This document shows, in pieces, positions 12,601-25,984 of a stretch of 64,000 nt of DNA. This stretch comes from Lagopus muta (Eukaryota > Chordata > Aves > Galliformes > Phasianidae): positions 79,556,134 to 79,620,133 of the forward strand of contig NC_064435.1 of the NCBI RefSeq assembly GCF_023343835.1. The letters are read 5' to 3'. The notes under the pieces were generated by a model that ran no database searches, had not been told where the DNA came from, and saw only the letters and a list, made by a program, of their open reading frames with translations. Positions within the stretch are counted from its first letter, which is position 1. Every line of letters begins with the position of its first letter. Both the position numbers and the translations under genes were made by a program.

Positions 12601-15099
12601 AAAGCATTTAAGGATGAAGACACGCAAGCAGTACCTTTCAGAGTGACTGAGGTATATGGGCATACCTTAAAGATGTAATCTAGAATTCATGAAGAGTGTA
12701 GACCTGTTGTTACATAAACACTACATTAGCGTATCTGCTCATTTGTCTGCATCTCTTTCAGACACTATGTTAAAACCAGGGAGTTTTCTTTATTTCTCTC
12801 TTCACACTATTGCTGACATTGCAAAGCTCCCGAGAAATAACTTGAGATTCTCACTTTTCCTAGGAAAGCCTTCCTGAATGAGAGCCATCAGTCATCTTAA
12901 CCATAACTAGACATTTCTGCAATCTAAGAACAATCTTTGTTAAAACTATATTCTCTCTTTTTTTTTTTTGGTTCTACAGCAAGAAAGCAAACCTGTGCAG
13001 ATGATGCACCAGATTGGTTTATTTAAAGTGGCATCAATGGCTTCTGAGAAAATGAAGATCCTGGAGCTTCCTTTTGCCAGCGGAACAATGAGCATGTGGG
13101 TGCTGTTGCCTGATGAAGTCTCAGGCCTTGAGCAGGTATGGCCCTAGAAGTTGGCTTCAGAAAATTAAAAACACACTGAAATTTAGTTGTTGCAAAGCTC
13201 TTTTCAACACAGTTATTCTAAAACATTTAACCAGCACAAATTTCATTGTGATTCAATATGTGATTGTTGCATAGAAGTGTAGAGTTGTCCCTGTGGGCCC
13301 TGCAATAGCCTATGCTGAGCATGGCTTGCTTAAGGAACTGCTTTGAGGGTGAAATGTTTGACACAGTAGACAAGATGATTCTCACCTAAGCAGCTGTTAC
13401 TGCAGTGGCTTGAACTCTAAAGGTCTTATGTCTCCATTCCTGTGCTCTGAGGAGCATCTTGGAGAGTTCATATTAGGTTTACTGGTTCTAATAATTGTCT
13501 CATCTGGTGGTGCTCAATGTGCTTCCTTCATGTCTTCATAAATTAACTAAAAATTGGATGTGGTTAAAGCAATTTCAGAAATAACATGTACATAATGTAC
13601 AATTGTTGATATGAACAGAACACAGGCATAGCATATTGTAATTAGGACTGTAGTTATTCTGAATAGGAAATGCAGTGTAATAAATGAGAATTCATTGAAA
13701 TGTTTGTACGCTAACTCAAATAATCTAAATTATAAAGATGAAGAAGCATTTAATCACAGCTAAATTTCCATCATATCCTGACACACAGGCATTTGAAAGA
13801 TTATGTACGGCTCTAGGAAAAAAAGTATGTAGGAAAACTAGTACATTTTGATTAGAAAGTCTGAAAAGGAGGAGCTTGATCAAAGAGAATCAGTGTGTTT
13901 GAGGAAAAAAAAGTTTGGATAAAGGTGGTAAGAGAGAATATATTGAGATGGTGTTTCTACAAACTGCCATGGCCAGATTTGTGTAAGAGACATTCAGTAA
14001 ATTAGCAAGGAAAGAAATATTAGCACGTACAAAGAAACATTAGTAATACCAAAAGAAACCAATTATTCCAGATGCCGATGCCATGATAGGGTTAAGAGAT
14101 TCCCACCCCTTTAGTGGTCACCAGTGCAACCAGTCACTTTGCTAATTTACATCTTCTTTGTTTTAAGTGGCAGATATAGCTTTGAACTGGTACAGTGTAA
14201 GTAAGATGGAAGCATACTTGCCAGCTAAAAATCTAATTTTTAAAAACTCAAATTCTCTTAAAATATCAGTTCCCAGTATAGTAACAGCTGGTAGTTAAAG
14301 TATCAGTAATTAGCTACCATTAACAACTGGTTCCTGAGAGGTCTTAAATGTAGAGACAGCTTTAAACTCAAAAGCATAGAGTGATTTTTAGAATATATTT
14401 CCCAAGCAAAGAAAATAAACAGGAAGGAGCTTTAAGGGATTAGCCATCTCATTATTATTATTATTTGAAGAAATGGCAGTAAGCCTATAAAAGGAAAAGA
14501 AAATAAGACTGAGCAGAGAAAAAAGAGTTATGGTATGCTTTTCTCTTCTAGCAAAATTGATCTCTATACGCCTAGGAAAAAGCAATGACAAGAGCAATCA
14601 GTTTAAAAGATGTACACAAAAAAACATATGATATTAACTAGTACTGCATTGCCATGAAGGAAGTTGTCACCATCCCATAGATCTCATTCTCATTTCCTTG
14701 CAGCTCGAGACTACAATCAGCTTTGAAAAAATGACTGAATGGTTCAGTTCTAACGTTATGGAAGAGAGGAAGATCAAAGTGTACTTGCCTCGCATGAAGA
14801 TTGAGGAAAAATATAACCTCACATCTGTCTTAATGGCTATGGGAATGACCGACCTGTTCAGCTCTTCAGCCAATCTGTCTGGCATCTCCTCAGCAGGGAG
14901 CCTGAAGATATCTCAAGCTGTCCATGCAGCATACGCAGAAATCTATGAAGCAGGCAGAGAGGTGGTAGGCTCAGCAGAGGCTGGAGTGGATGCTGCAAGC
15001 GTCTCTGAAGAATTTAGGGTTGACCATCCATTCCTCTACTGTATCAAGCACAACCCAACCAACACCATTCTCTTCTTTGGCAGATGTATTTCCCCTTAA
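9651..15099 (+). CDS. SERPINB14: Ovalbumin (clade B serpin, egg-white protein)
   Basis: Seven coding exons: 9651-9818, 10070-10120, 10685-10813, 11213-11330, 12509-12651, 12980-13135 and 14704-15099 (stop TAA 15097-15099). All introns are GT-AG, and together they give 386 residues, the family length including Met. The protein begins MGSIGAVSMEFCFDVF and ends FFGRCISP, nearly identical to galliform ovalbumins as I recall them. The reactive loop reads AGREVVGSAEAGVDAAS: Arg sits at hinge position P14, where inhibitory serpins have Thr, and P1-P1' is Ala-Ser. This explains why ovalbumin is known to be non-inhibitory. The NLT and NLS sequons in exon 8 correspond to the known glycosylation region. 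The uncleaved internal signal should lie around residues 21-47, so secretion without signal-peptide cleavage is expected from the family. The start is the first ATG after the leader splice, in context CACCATGG. The gene is known to be oestrogen- and progesterone-dependent in oviduct. No damage is seen. Confidence 0.98.
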
Positions 15100-15729
15100 A
15101 AGGAAGAAAGTTGAAAGAGCCTGTTCCTTTCAGCAAGACCCAGAGCACTGTAGTATCAGGGGTTAAAAGAAAAGCATGTTCTTTGTTACATCCAGACTTT
15201 ATAAAAGTTAGGGCTTTTTCTAGAAAAAAAAAAATCAGAAAGAAGTTACACTGTAAGAACAGGTGCACTTCACCTTTTCTTTACGCAAAGAGTAATACTG
15301 TTAACTCATGGATGAAGGGCTAAGGGAATGAAAATTAGACTCACAGTACTGAGTCATCACACTGAAAAATGCAACCTGATACATCAGCAGAAGGCTTATG
15401 GAGAAAAAATGCAGCCTTCCAATTAAGCCAGGTATCTGTATGACCAAGCTCCTCCAGAATTAGTCACTCAAAATCTCTCAGACTAAACTGTCAACTGTCA
15501 CCAACCATTCCTATGCTGACAAGGCAATTGCTTTTTCTCTGTGCTCCTGATACTACAAGGCTCTTCCTCACTTTCTAAAGATGCATTATAAAAATCTTTT
15601 AATTCACATTTCTCCCTAAACTTTGGCTCAATCATCATGACCAAATATGGTATGTTACTATTCAAATTGTTTTCCTTGTATTCATATGTAATGGGTCTTG
15701 CGAATGTTCTCTTTTGTTCCTTTAATCAT

Positions 15730-15735
15730 AATAAA
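15730..15735 (+). terminator. SERPINB14: Ovalbumin poly(A) signal
   Basis: AATAAA lies about 630 nt after the stop codon. This agrees with the roughly 650-nt 3' UTR of chicken ovalbumin mRNA, so the transcript should end near 15,755. No earlier AATAAA was seen in the 3' UTR. Confidence 0.8.
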
Positions 15736-15755
15736 AACATGTTTAAGCAAACACA

Positions 15756-18700
15756 TTTCACTTGTAGTATTTTAAGTACAGCAAGGTTGTGCAGCAGGGA
15801 AAGAATGTCATGCAGAGGAATAAGCATGGACATACAGGCTAGCAGCAACTGCAGAACAAGTACTAATGGGTGAGAAGTTGAACAAGAGAACAGCAACTTA
15901 ATCTAATAATCTAGTGGTCTATGTCAGCTAAAAGAGCATAGCGAGGGAAGAAATTGGTTCTCCCTTCTAAGCACCACCTGGCACATCTGAACCAGTGCGT
16001 CCAATTTGCTGCTTCCCTGGTCCCGGCTGGGGTGATGGGACAGATTTTGGCTTCGACTGAGACACCCAGAGATCTGCCTCAGCTCACACTTCCTCAAGAA
16101 CAGCTCACTGCCGACAGAACAAAATTTAAAACTTACGGCTAGTGGTGACAGCAGTCAGTTGTCCCATCTGTGATCCACCAGGGCTGGCATGCTGGAATGA
16201 AGAGGCTTGGGTGGCATGTAGCTGCTAGTCAGCACCACTGACATGGGCAGGGGAAGAACTGAGTGTGGTGTAAATCGCTGCCTCAAAGCCACTTCTCCTC
16301 TGTGCCTGTACCATGTTAAAGCTCTTCTACAGGAGCTGGGTTTGTTCAAGAAAGCTTCTGTTTCTCCTACCTGCTGCTTGTACCTTCACAAGGACAGAGC
16401 GAGAAGGGTCCAGCCGTGGCTGGAAGGGGCTGACTTTCAAATTTTCCTAGTTTTCTTTTGGTTGCTGCTGCAGCTGCAGAAGAAAGGGTTCAGAAGCCAA
16501 GATTGAGATGAGATGAGGATGCCTAACCCATATTGGAACACTTGCACTGACACCTCAGCCTAATGGGATGGGACAACAGCTGGACTGTGGCTCACCCACT
16601 AGCTACAGAGCCTGATCTGTATTACCAGATTAGGAAGAGCAGAAGAACATGTATTTATAACAAGAGGTTTTCTGTGCTTCTCTACCAAAAGGTGCAGCCC
16701 ATGAAGAGCCCATAGTGCAGCAGTGGATGAGGCCTGAAGGAGGCCGCAGCACATGGAGAGTCCTTGCAGGAGCAGCACACAGTGCAGCAGGAGGGCTGGG
16801 GGAACTGCCACCCCTGGGAACCTTTGTGAAACAGTGCATCCTGAAAGGTGGACTCTGTGGGAAAGGAAAAGAAAGAAAACAGACCCGTGATGAACCGTCA
16901 CACAAACTGCAGAGTGACAGAGGAAGGCTTGGGGCAGTGCGCTTACTGCAAGGAGTGGTGCTCCTTCCTCACAGCAGTGCAAACAGCTTGGCACCAGCGC
17001 TGGGTGGTCTGTGGTGATGTTTTTTTCCAGTTTCACCACATTGCATTTTGCTTGTTCTACTTGTTTTAGCTTTCCCCCTCCACAAGATAACACATACCTT
17101 GGCAGTAGCTAGGGTCATAACTTACAGTTAGCAAACAGGATCTTGCAAAAGAAGGAAGATAACATGACACCACCTTCTCTGGTGTATAAATAGTTCAAAT
17201 ACTTTCCTTCACTTTCTTGTAAATTAGCCAATTGCTGGTCAGGAGATAACAAACAGGGAAACTTATTACAAGAGAGATAATGATGTTTAATATTGTCTCA
17301 GACTTTCTGTTGGTCTGAGCATGGAAATGGAGTACACAAAATCCTCAGGACATTTATTTTTCACCTGATTTATTCCCAAACTGCACTATTTCTAGGCCAT
17401 TGGAGTTCTTATCAATTAAATTATACTTATCCCCACACAAAAGATGCAAAAAAAAGTGTATCTGTTTGTGTATGTGTAGATGGATTCAGTCCTGACACCT
17501 GATTTCTGCTGCACTCTGCCTCTACAGCAACACGCAAATATTCTAGTCTCCAGGAACCACTTCCTTAAGCAACTGTACTGTGTGCCCATTCCTCGTACAT
17601 AAATGAGAAAAGAGTATGAATTCTCAGCCCCATATTTTCAAAGTCTCAAAACTTTGGAACTGTTTTGGGATGTGGCAAACCACACATCCACCAAGGAATG
17701 GAAACCAGAGTCCTCTGATCTCAAACACATAAATATTCATCTAGCAGTCAAAAGAGTCAATAGCCTTCCATATCTGAGGAGCTGTGGAGCTTCTCTGATA
17801 ACCAGCACAGGGACGGCAGGCCTGGAGGTAGTCCCAGGGCCAGTGACACATATCTGACCTCCATCACCCAGCAATGTCGCCATCCATACAGAACTGAAGT
17901 AATCAGCAATGCACCTATGGCTCTCTGCTATCTCATGCCCTTTTATCTCCAGCATCACTTTCAGCACAATTAAAAGAGAAGGCTCAGACTCACAGCTTTA
18001 GAACTCATCGTAAGAGGCTTTGATTGCTCTGCCACCACACCCCATATAGACCCATAGTATATCACGTATGCAAAGAAGCACAGTGGATTAGTGAATTGCA
18101 CAGAGACAAAACCACACCTATTTGTCTGCCTACTGTCTTACACCAGCAGGAAGGTAATTCATGTAATGAATTTCTATAAAGATGAGAGAATATGGCCCTT
18201 GGGTCCTACAGCTTGTTCTAGTCCTAGTTCTTCAAATAGATAAGAATGTAAGTAAAACTACTCACTTGAGCAAAGGCAGCGATTTGCAGGAATTGATATT
18301 CTGAAGTTCAGGTCATTAGAATGATTTCCAGTACCTTTGGCTGGAAAGGGCATCTGAAAATCACCTGGTCCAGCACCTTGCTCAAAGCAGAGCTACCTTC
18401 ACAGCCATATCAAATAGCTCAGGACCTTGCCTAGTCAAGTGCTGCCTATTTGTATGGTTGGAGAACCCACAGCCTGCTGATTAATTTGATTTTAAACATA
18501 AATGTCATTGGTGTAGCAGTAGTGAAAGCCATTCAACTGGCTTTACTTTCTCTTACCAAATGAGAATTAGCTGCAGGTGAGAATAAGCCCTGCCAGTTCT
18601 TTGTTTTGTCTCCCACAACCCACAGAGCTCTCATTGTCTGTCCTCACTTTTAATACTTTTGAACCAACATCTACAGATTATCTCTGTAAATCCCAAGCAG

Positions 18701-21700
18701 TGCCTATTCACTATGTGAACAATAAATTCCTATATTTAACAATATTTAAGAGCAAAGGCCAGATAATATGTAGCTGCACACTACACATTTCTATACCCAA
18801 TAGCATAATTTATACTTCGGCTCCATGTTGCTGCCATGTGGATAACAATGTGCAATCATTTGTACCTGGCTTCCTTTCCTAACTAGTATATTCTTAAATG
18901 TCGCAAGATAAAGACTCCAATTTCATATAGTCTAACTGCCTTGTGACATAAGCAAACACTCACAATTTCATGGAACTCCTAAGGAAAAAAGGATCCCAAA
19001 CCAATTTTGAGCTTTTACATATTTTTTCAACCCACAGAGCACCTTGCTACTTTTGTTAAATGTTAGCAATAGCAACCCACGGTCTGAAATCAATGCAATG
19101 AACTTCTACCGTGGGTACCATACTGACAACAGGAATGGTGCAAGTCCTCATACTGGAAGGCTGACTCCTTAGTCACATAGGTAAAATTTAGAAATTGTGC
19201 TCTGATAAGAGGTCAGTATAGGAGAGGGAAAATAATGAGGTGCCAGATGAGTGCACCTTCCTGTAAGGAAGGCAGAGAGATGGGAATTAAAGATGGACAA
19301 GGGATGCTGTGGAGGTACCATTAACTTTCACAGGGCTGTAAGAGCAGCTCTCTTCCTTACTGATTCTCTGCTGCCTCATTTCTTGTGGGCACAGTTTGTT
19401 ACTCTCCAGTAACGCCCCTTCTCCAAGCTGTTACCTATTCCCATCCTCATCATATCCTCCTTTTTGCTCCCTGTCCTTCAGCAGTCTCTACCTGCTTCTT
19501 AAGGTAGTGAAGTTAGAAGGGCAGAGCTGGGGTCAAGCTCTGTCTCTACGAGGGTAAATGCCAGGGAGATAAAGGTTTGAGAGTGGGAGGAGAGCCTTTT
19601 TCCTGTGTTGCCCAACTACTTAGTCCAAGCTGCATTTCAGCTGCGTCTGCAGAAGATGGGGGATGGAGGGTGATCAATGTCATTGCTCCAGCCACAAAGC
19701 AAGGGCTTTGCCTCCCCTTATATGCAATCTGCTAGCTTTCCTTAGTCAAATGTTTCCTCTGTGCTGCAGAGTCCACGTTAAAGAGGCCTTGTCTACAGCT
19801 AGGTCTATGTTCCCAGAGAAACAATTAGCAACTGCAAAATCAGGAGGTACTAAGAAAGCCTCTGAAGGCTTTCCAGATCCAGGGGTCTGGAAAATGAAGG
19901 GGGATTGACAAGAAGAAAGAAGAGTCTAGAGCAGTTTAAGGGAACAATGCCACTAGTTTTAAGCAACACATCTGGTGTTTAGCTTTAATCTTTGAAAGAG
20001 AAAGAAGTCTGAAGGTGCACCAGCCTAAAATATGACAAAGCCTTAAAAGTCTGCACATAGCTGAATCCCAACTGGAAAGAACAGCTTCAAAGAGCTTGGA
20101 AGTGCTGAGGTGAAGAAGAGCATGTGATCATTAGAAGATTTCAAAAGAAGGTCCTCAGCACAAAATCCAGAAAGTTCACCTTTCTGTGGGACAAAAGATG
20201 CATCCCTCACAAAGGCTGGAGGAACAAAATCTTTGTATCTCATTTTGCCTGAGAGCAGAAGGGAATACAACATCATCTTGTTTCACTTGGTGTACATCAC
20301 ATCATTAATTTCTATTTAGTCACTGCTATGCAGAACTTGCTAACTTGAATTGTGTAAAAAGCACACCTGGTCTCAAGAGACTAAGATGCTTAATGCAACA
20401 GGCAGAGTGTAAGAGACGGAAGGATGAAAAAAATATTGCAATGATGAAGGCATGATAAGAGATGTTCAAGTGATAATAACAAATGACACTCTATCTTGTC
20501 CAAGATTTTTTGTCAATATGAAGGGAAAATTCTATTCCAAGCTCCCTTTAAAGGGTTACTGTGCTCCAGGACAAAGACTTGCTGCATGCACAGGTGCACT
20601 TAGATAGCTCAGATCAGTCCCATCCTAAAATATGTGAAAATAGAGATACGAATAAGGGGCCAAGCAGATGTGTAAATAGCAAAGATTGCCAGTATGTGTT
20701 CACAAATGAGTATTTGAACATTTCACTGCTGAAACTTCTGAAAATATCAACTGCCTTATGAAACTCTGGTTATTCCACCACACAGGAGTATTTGTGGTCA
20801 AGCTGCATGAAGAAATAGCAAGTGTTTAAACTAATTTCCTAAAAGTGAGCCTTTCCTCTACATGCTGCTCTTGCACATCCATGCGTGACTCCTGCTCAGG
20901 AGCAGGAATTGGTTTTCTGATTCAGCAGTTGTGTAGCTGATGTAGTTACACCCTTTGAGAGATTTCTTCAGAAAAATGACATGCTTAGGCTAAAGTGCAT
21001 GCAATCCACACATACACCATTACTCGCAATGGAGTACTGCGCAGCATGAAATTCAGGCTATTCTTCATATTTTTGGTTTTAACTGCTACCTTGGTTACTT
21101 AAAAAATGCTCAACATCTGATTCATTCAAAGGAAAAATGCACACCGGTATATGAGAACAGCATGTATGTTAATTTCCAAATAAACTTATCTCTTTTCAGA
21201 TATCGAGATCATTGCTTCCCCAGAAGTGTTGCACTGGTCATCAGAACAGAATATCTCAGGAGAAACACTGCCTTTACTAATTACAGCATCTAAGCTAAAG
21301 CACACAGTGGTTATAGTACAGTATGACAAATTATGCCAGTGCTCAATTCATGTGCCAAATCTCACCACGCCTTTGCTTTCGGCAGGTGTGGAGCAAAATG
21401 CCTCAGTAATATTTAGACAGGAACACCACCACACCTCTTAACAGCTCACAAAGTCTAAATGCTATTGGAGTATGTCAGCAAAGATTGCTTGGCAAGGGAA
21501 GGCTTGCGAATGTACATGTAATACGTACACATTAGATATCTATCTACACTGTTTCAAAATAAAGACGCATGTGTTCTCACTCAAAGCTTTGAAGGGAAAT
21601 AAGCTACTCAAAGAAGTAATTTCTTTTGAACTTTAAAAGCTATTTGAAACTTCACGATGATACAAATTTATCCCACATAAAAATCTCTTAGGACATAAAT

Positions 21701-24362
21701 CAAAATCCGTTATAATTGTTCCAGCAGAGACCTATACACCATCGTTACACTTTAATTTACAAGGTCAGGACAAGCTCTTGCTGCATTCTGTGACAAAAAG
21801 GTTCCTTCTCACACCAAAGTCCAGGTACTCACTCCAAGCACACAATCACTGATCATCATTACCACCACTTCAGTCTCTGTGCTCCTATTCCCTGTACTGT
21901 TCTGTCCCTTGAGAATTACAGGATTGTTATGAAACTAAATGTTAAGCTGCCCTCCCACAGGATTCCAATATTCTCAGGTTTCAAAACCCTTGTCTTCCCC
22001 ACCCCTCTTATCTCCTGAAGTCCTTATAATGGTTTGGGACATTTAAAATCCTTTCATGTTTAAAACTTACTGGCCTGTTCTGGCTGAGCCAAAAACATGC
22101 ATAGAAAGCTCTGCTGGCTGAATACCTACAGCATAGGTTGGCAGCATACCTACACAAAAACCATACATGGCATATTGTATTCTAAAATACTGTGTGAGAG
22201 CAGAAGCTATGAAATCTTTCTCTCAAAACCCCTAAGTACTTTTAGATCACTTTACAAATGATCTATGTGGACGCCAAGTATTTAGCCTACTCCTGATCCC
22301 AGGTACCAACGAACTGAGCAACATACTGTGTAAGAAAGTAGTATTGACTTGTGCTAAGTTGCAAGGAAACTGAAGGAAAACAAAATGTGCTTATATAGCT
22401 GAGATCTGGCCGGGGTGCCTGACGTGCTGCCAATATTTGTCCTGCCAAAATGGAAACATGAATGACCACATTGAATGAGCCACAGGCTTACTTCCCACAG
22501 GAAGGATAGGATACTACCAATACAAACGTAAGTCTTTGAGCATGTTGGAGTATTGACTTAGTATAGAGTGGGAGTGAGGGAACCACCGCTCCTGAGTCAG
22601 CCTCAGCACCGCCCATTGAACTCTATCTTCTAGTGCTGGTAACTTCACACGATGCTGGAAAATGTTATCATCATCACACTGATTTACTGTATATCTCCCT
22701 TTTAGGTGAGAACAATTTTAGCTACTCTGTATGTATTTTTTTTTCCCCCACTAATAACCAGCCATGCTATTCAAAAGGCATTTTTAAAAGGCAACTTTAA
22801 GACCTTGTACAAACACCGTCCTCTCATTCATTCAAATCCCACATTTCTGCATATATGGAACAGCTCAGTCACTTCTTGTAACAGAGTAAGCACTATGACT
22901 AGTTAGCAAATTAAATTCATCCCTGCTTTAAAAACAGAAAATCCAAGTAACTGCTCCAAGGGATGAAGTTTATTTAGTCAATCTATCATTTGTTCTACAA
23001 CACAGTTAAATTTGCAAAGATGACTCAAATCATTTAAAGCTCTGGAAATCATTTGAGGCCAATGTAAACAGATTACAACTTTCCCAGGCGCAATGGAAGC
23101 AATTAATTCTGCAATGAACACCTCTCCTACACTACTGTGCTCTCTGGAAAACTTAACAGATGCATCTAATTATAACCCACACTGAAACATGGTGTTTCTG
23201 TGTAGCTACAATTTCAAAACAGCCGGGAGGCAGGGAAGAACCATCCTATTAAAGCTATGAGGCTGTTCCCCTGCAGGAAAGCAACTTTAGCAAAGCTCTG
23301 AGTTCCCAAGTCACATTGATGCAGAAAGTTCACCGCTGGCAAGGTGCCCTTTGCGTGAGCAACCTCATCTGCCATATAAAACATTTGGAGATAATCCCAT
23401 AGCTCAGTCCTTAGCACAAGAGACTGTGCCAGCCACTCCCCTACAGAATAAGTCCACGTGCACATTCATAGACCTCAGGGCAGAGGAAAGGTTTCAGAAA
23501 GCAGTTTGCACTGAGAAGATAGACCTTGAGATGAGTCTTCCTCAATATTGAGGAGGAATCCCTCAAAGACAAGCAGCTCTTATCCAGGTGTTTAAGGTGA
23601 TATTTTCAACAGAGGAAGGAGGTAAAGAATGAAATAAGGGGCAGAGTTACATAGGATTTTTCAGTCAGAGGTGAGAGCTGAGATAGACAGGACAATGGAG
23701 GTAAGCACAGTGTGACTGTGAGGAGAATTAGCAATGGAAATGCTTCAGTAGCCAAGGCAAGAAGAAAAAGAGTATTCAATAGAATATCAGTTTCTGGAGA
23801 AAGTAAAGAATACATCTCTGAAATGCTACAAAGGGCAAACAGTTGCTTTCAACTTAGAATAGGGAAACTGAGGCAGCAGCAAAAAAAAAAAAACAAGTCT
23901 AATCTGAAACCCACATCAGGTTCTAGTGTTGCTGCAGCAATAAGAAAAGTGTCTGATAAGTGTTTCTCAACCTTTGTTATCTCACAATGAAGATGCTTCC
24001 CTGCTTATACAGTTTTAGAATCCTCCAAGATTAACAAAATCCACTTTACTAAAATAGAAGCCCACCAGAAATGACCAACTTTTTATCAGTAGGAAACGGA
24101 CAAGAGAAAAACTCACAAATATGATGTCACTTTCCTTTCTCTGTTCCTCGGAAACTGTTTCTATTAGAGGAATCATAAGTAGGTCAGCTACTGCATTTTT
24201 TTGGCCTCCAAATTGCAAAAGAAATGTTGTTTCAAGCAGTGATGGTTCAAGTTGTTACTAGCCTGTTGCCACAAAAACGTTTATAGAAATATTTCTGCAG
24301 TCAGTTTTGTAAGGTTCTTGTATGGTATTACTCTCACCGTCACCTCACATCCTACTCTGAGA
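15756..24362. other. Ovalbumin-SERPINB2 intergenic region
   Basis: About 8.6 kb without a recognisable gene. It holds one CR1 fragment (18318-18480), a slightly GC-richer patch at 15,950-17,050 with weak hints of an old retroviral fragment, and an A-run at 23881-23893. Open frames are short and have no serpin or other recognised domain. Confidence 0.65.
18318..18480 (-). mobile_element. CR1 LINE fragment, minus orientation
   Basis: The text GGCTGGAAAGGGCATCTGAA, ...CACCTGGTCCAGCACCTTGC, ...CAAAGCAGAGCTACC matches the CR1 3' tail in reverse orientation. The extreme 3' repeat is missing or decayed. Confidence 0.7.
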
Positions 24363-24418
24363 TGATTCAGTTCTTCCATAGGGATGTGGCCTTTAGGGCA
24401 AAATAAATTGCAAAGTCA

Positions 24419-24540
24419 TGAGTCATAAGAACCTTTGAAGAACAGGTCAGGCAGACTATAAATTCAGCCTACCCACCATCTGAACTGCAGAAACCTTGGA
24501 CAGACCCAGAGCAGCAGTCTTCCTCCCTGCACAAAATAAG
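24419..24540 (+). promoter_or_regulatory. SERPINB2: Predicted SERPINB2 promoter and noncoding exon 1
   Basis: A perfect AP-1 site, TGAGTCA, lies at 24419-24425, followed 32 bp later by TATAAA at 24457-24462. A weaker AP-1-like TGATTCA is at 24363-24369. Initiation about 30 bp after the TATA box would give an untranslated exon of roughly 24488-24540, ending ACAAAATAAG before a GTACTG donor, and joining the acceptor at 25974/25975 across a 1.4-kb intron. Mammalian SERPINB2 (PAI-2) also has a TATA box and AP-1 sites that mediate phorbol-ester and inflammatory induction. The arrangement is seen in the sequence; the assignment to this gene is inference from position and known mammalian control. 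Confidence 0.5.
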
Positions 24541-25984
24541 GTACTGTAATTATTTCTAGAGATTGTTTATTTCCTGTACTCTTGGGTGATGTTGACAAAT
24601 GCATAGAAAAAAAGGCAGAAGAAATCTGAATAGAAAAGAACAAATACTTGAGGAAGAATTTTACTAAGATGGCACAGGTAAGGTCTAGAAGGGGCAAGTC
24701 TAGAAATATGCAGCAAGAGCAACTTATTCTACGTAATTCTCACTGGCAGACATGTATATCATAGCAGAATAAGAACCACTTAGTTCTTAAGTGTTTGCTT
24801 AACTTAGATCATTTGTTCCTGTGCTCTTCAGTTCTCATGTACATCAAGACACAGTCAGTACATCTTTATGGCCATTCTGTATAAATCAGAATAGCTCCTA
24901 TTACATACCTAAGGCTCTCAGCTTCAACTGCAATGCAAAGAACAAAGAACAGCACTTGAGTTCTACTGAGTAAGGAAATTTTGTTTTGCAGAACTGGGAA
25001 GCTAGCACCCTAAGACACAGTTCCAGGAAATTTTTGAAAGTTAAAAATGGAATTCAGGAAATTTCTTACCACACAGTAGTTAGAGACTGCTTGCCTAGTG
25101 CTTCAATATTTTCTTGTATCCTAAAGGAATAGAGTATTTGTTCACTACAGTTATGAGCACCAAAAGGCTCTTGCACCAGTAGTCATAAGAAACAATCTCT
25201 CAGCGTCTTCTAGCCCATGCACCAGTGAGTAACATTATCATATGTCACTTGAAGATACTGTAAAGAACAGTGCAATAAATGTCCTGATGAACAAATACAA
25301 AATGGAATAGGAGGCTGCTTTTTCTGCATCATTTGAGTTTGATTAGTGTCGTTGGTGAAATGGGCTATGCTACACTTAATATAACCTTTTAGTAGCTAAT
25401 ACTCCTCATTTTTCATAGAGACACCTCTCTTCTTTCCATCTGTAAGATCCTTACCATATCATGATATTGCTTACATAGAATTCACCATATAGTTATAAAT
25501 TGCATGCTTTTTCTTTTAGTACAACACTGTAATCATGTTATTTTGATGAATTTTCATTTGTTACTCTTGACTGTCCCTTGCACGGATATCTGTCTTTCCA
25601 AGTGAACTTCTGCTGATCCAAGGAGAGTTCACTCATACACTACAAACAACACACATAGTTGGCAGAAATGAATACCGTACCAGTGCTGACAGGTCAGAAT
25701 GCTTTCATTCAGTTTCCTGAAGTCAGAGGAGAGCTGAGGAAAATACTGGCACAGTCTAGATTTTGCCTTTGGACATACACTGCCAGTGACTTTCAGTCAT
25801 TCAAAGGATCACTGTGCTGCACTGTCAATCTTCCACAGTCAATAAGTGTTGAAAATACTTCCAGAAAGCCTACAAATCATAAAACAAACTTCAAATACTG
25901 AAAGGAAGCCTGCAGACATATAGTAAACACAATTAATTCTTGGCTAATAACATCTTTTGTCTCTTTCTGTGCAGGTTCAGAACA

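Noticed and set aside
16599-17093. A 164-codon minus-strand open frame
   Set aside because: Its translation is Leu/Cys/Val-rich with no recognised domain. It is not flanked by coding-like exons and overlaps other chance frames in a GC-richer patch.
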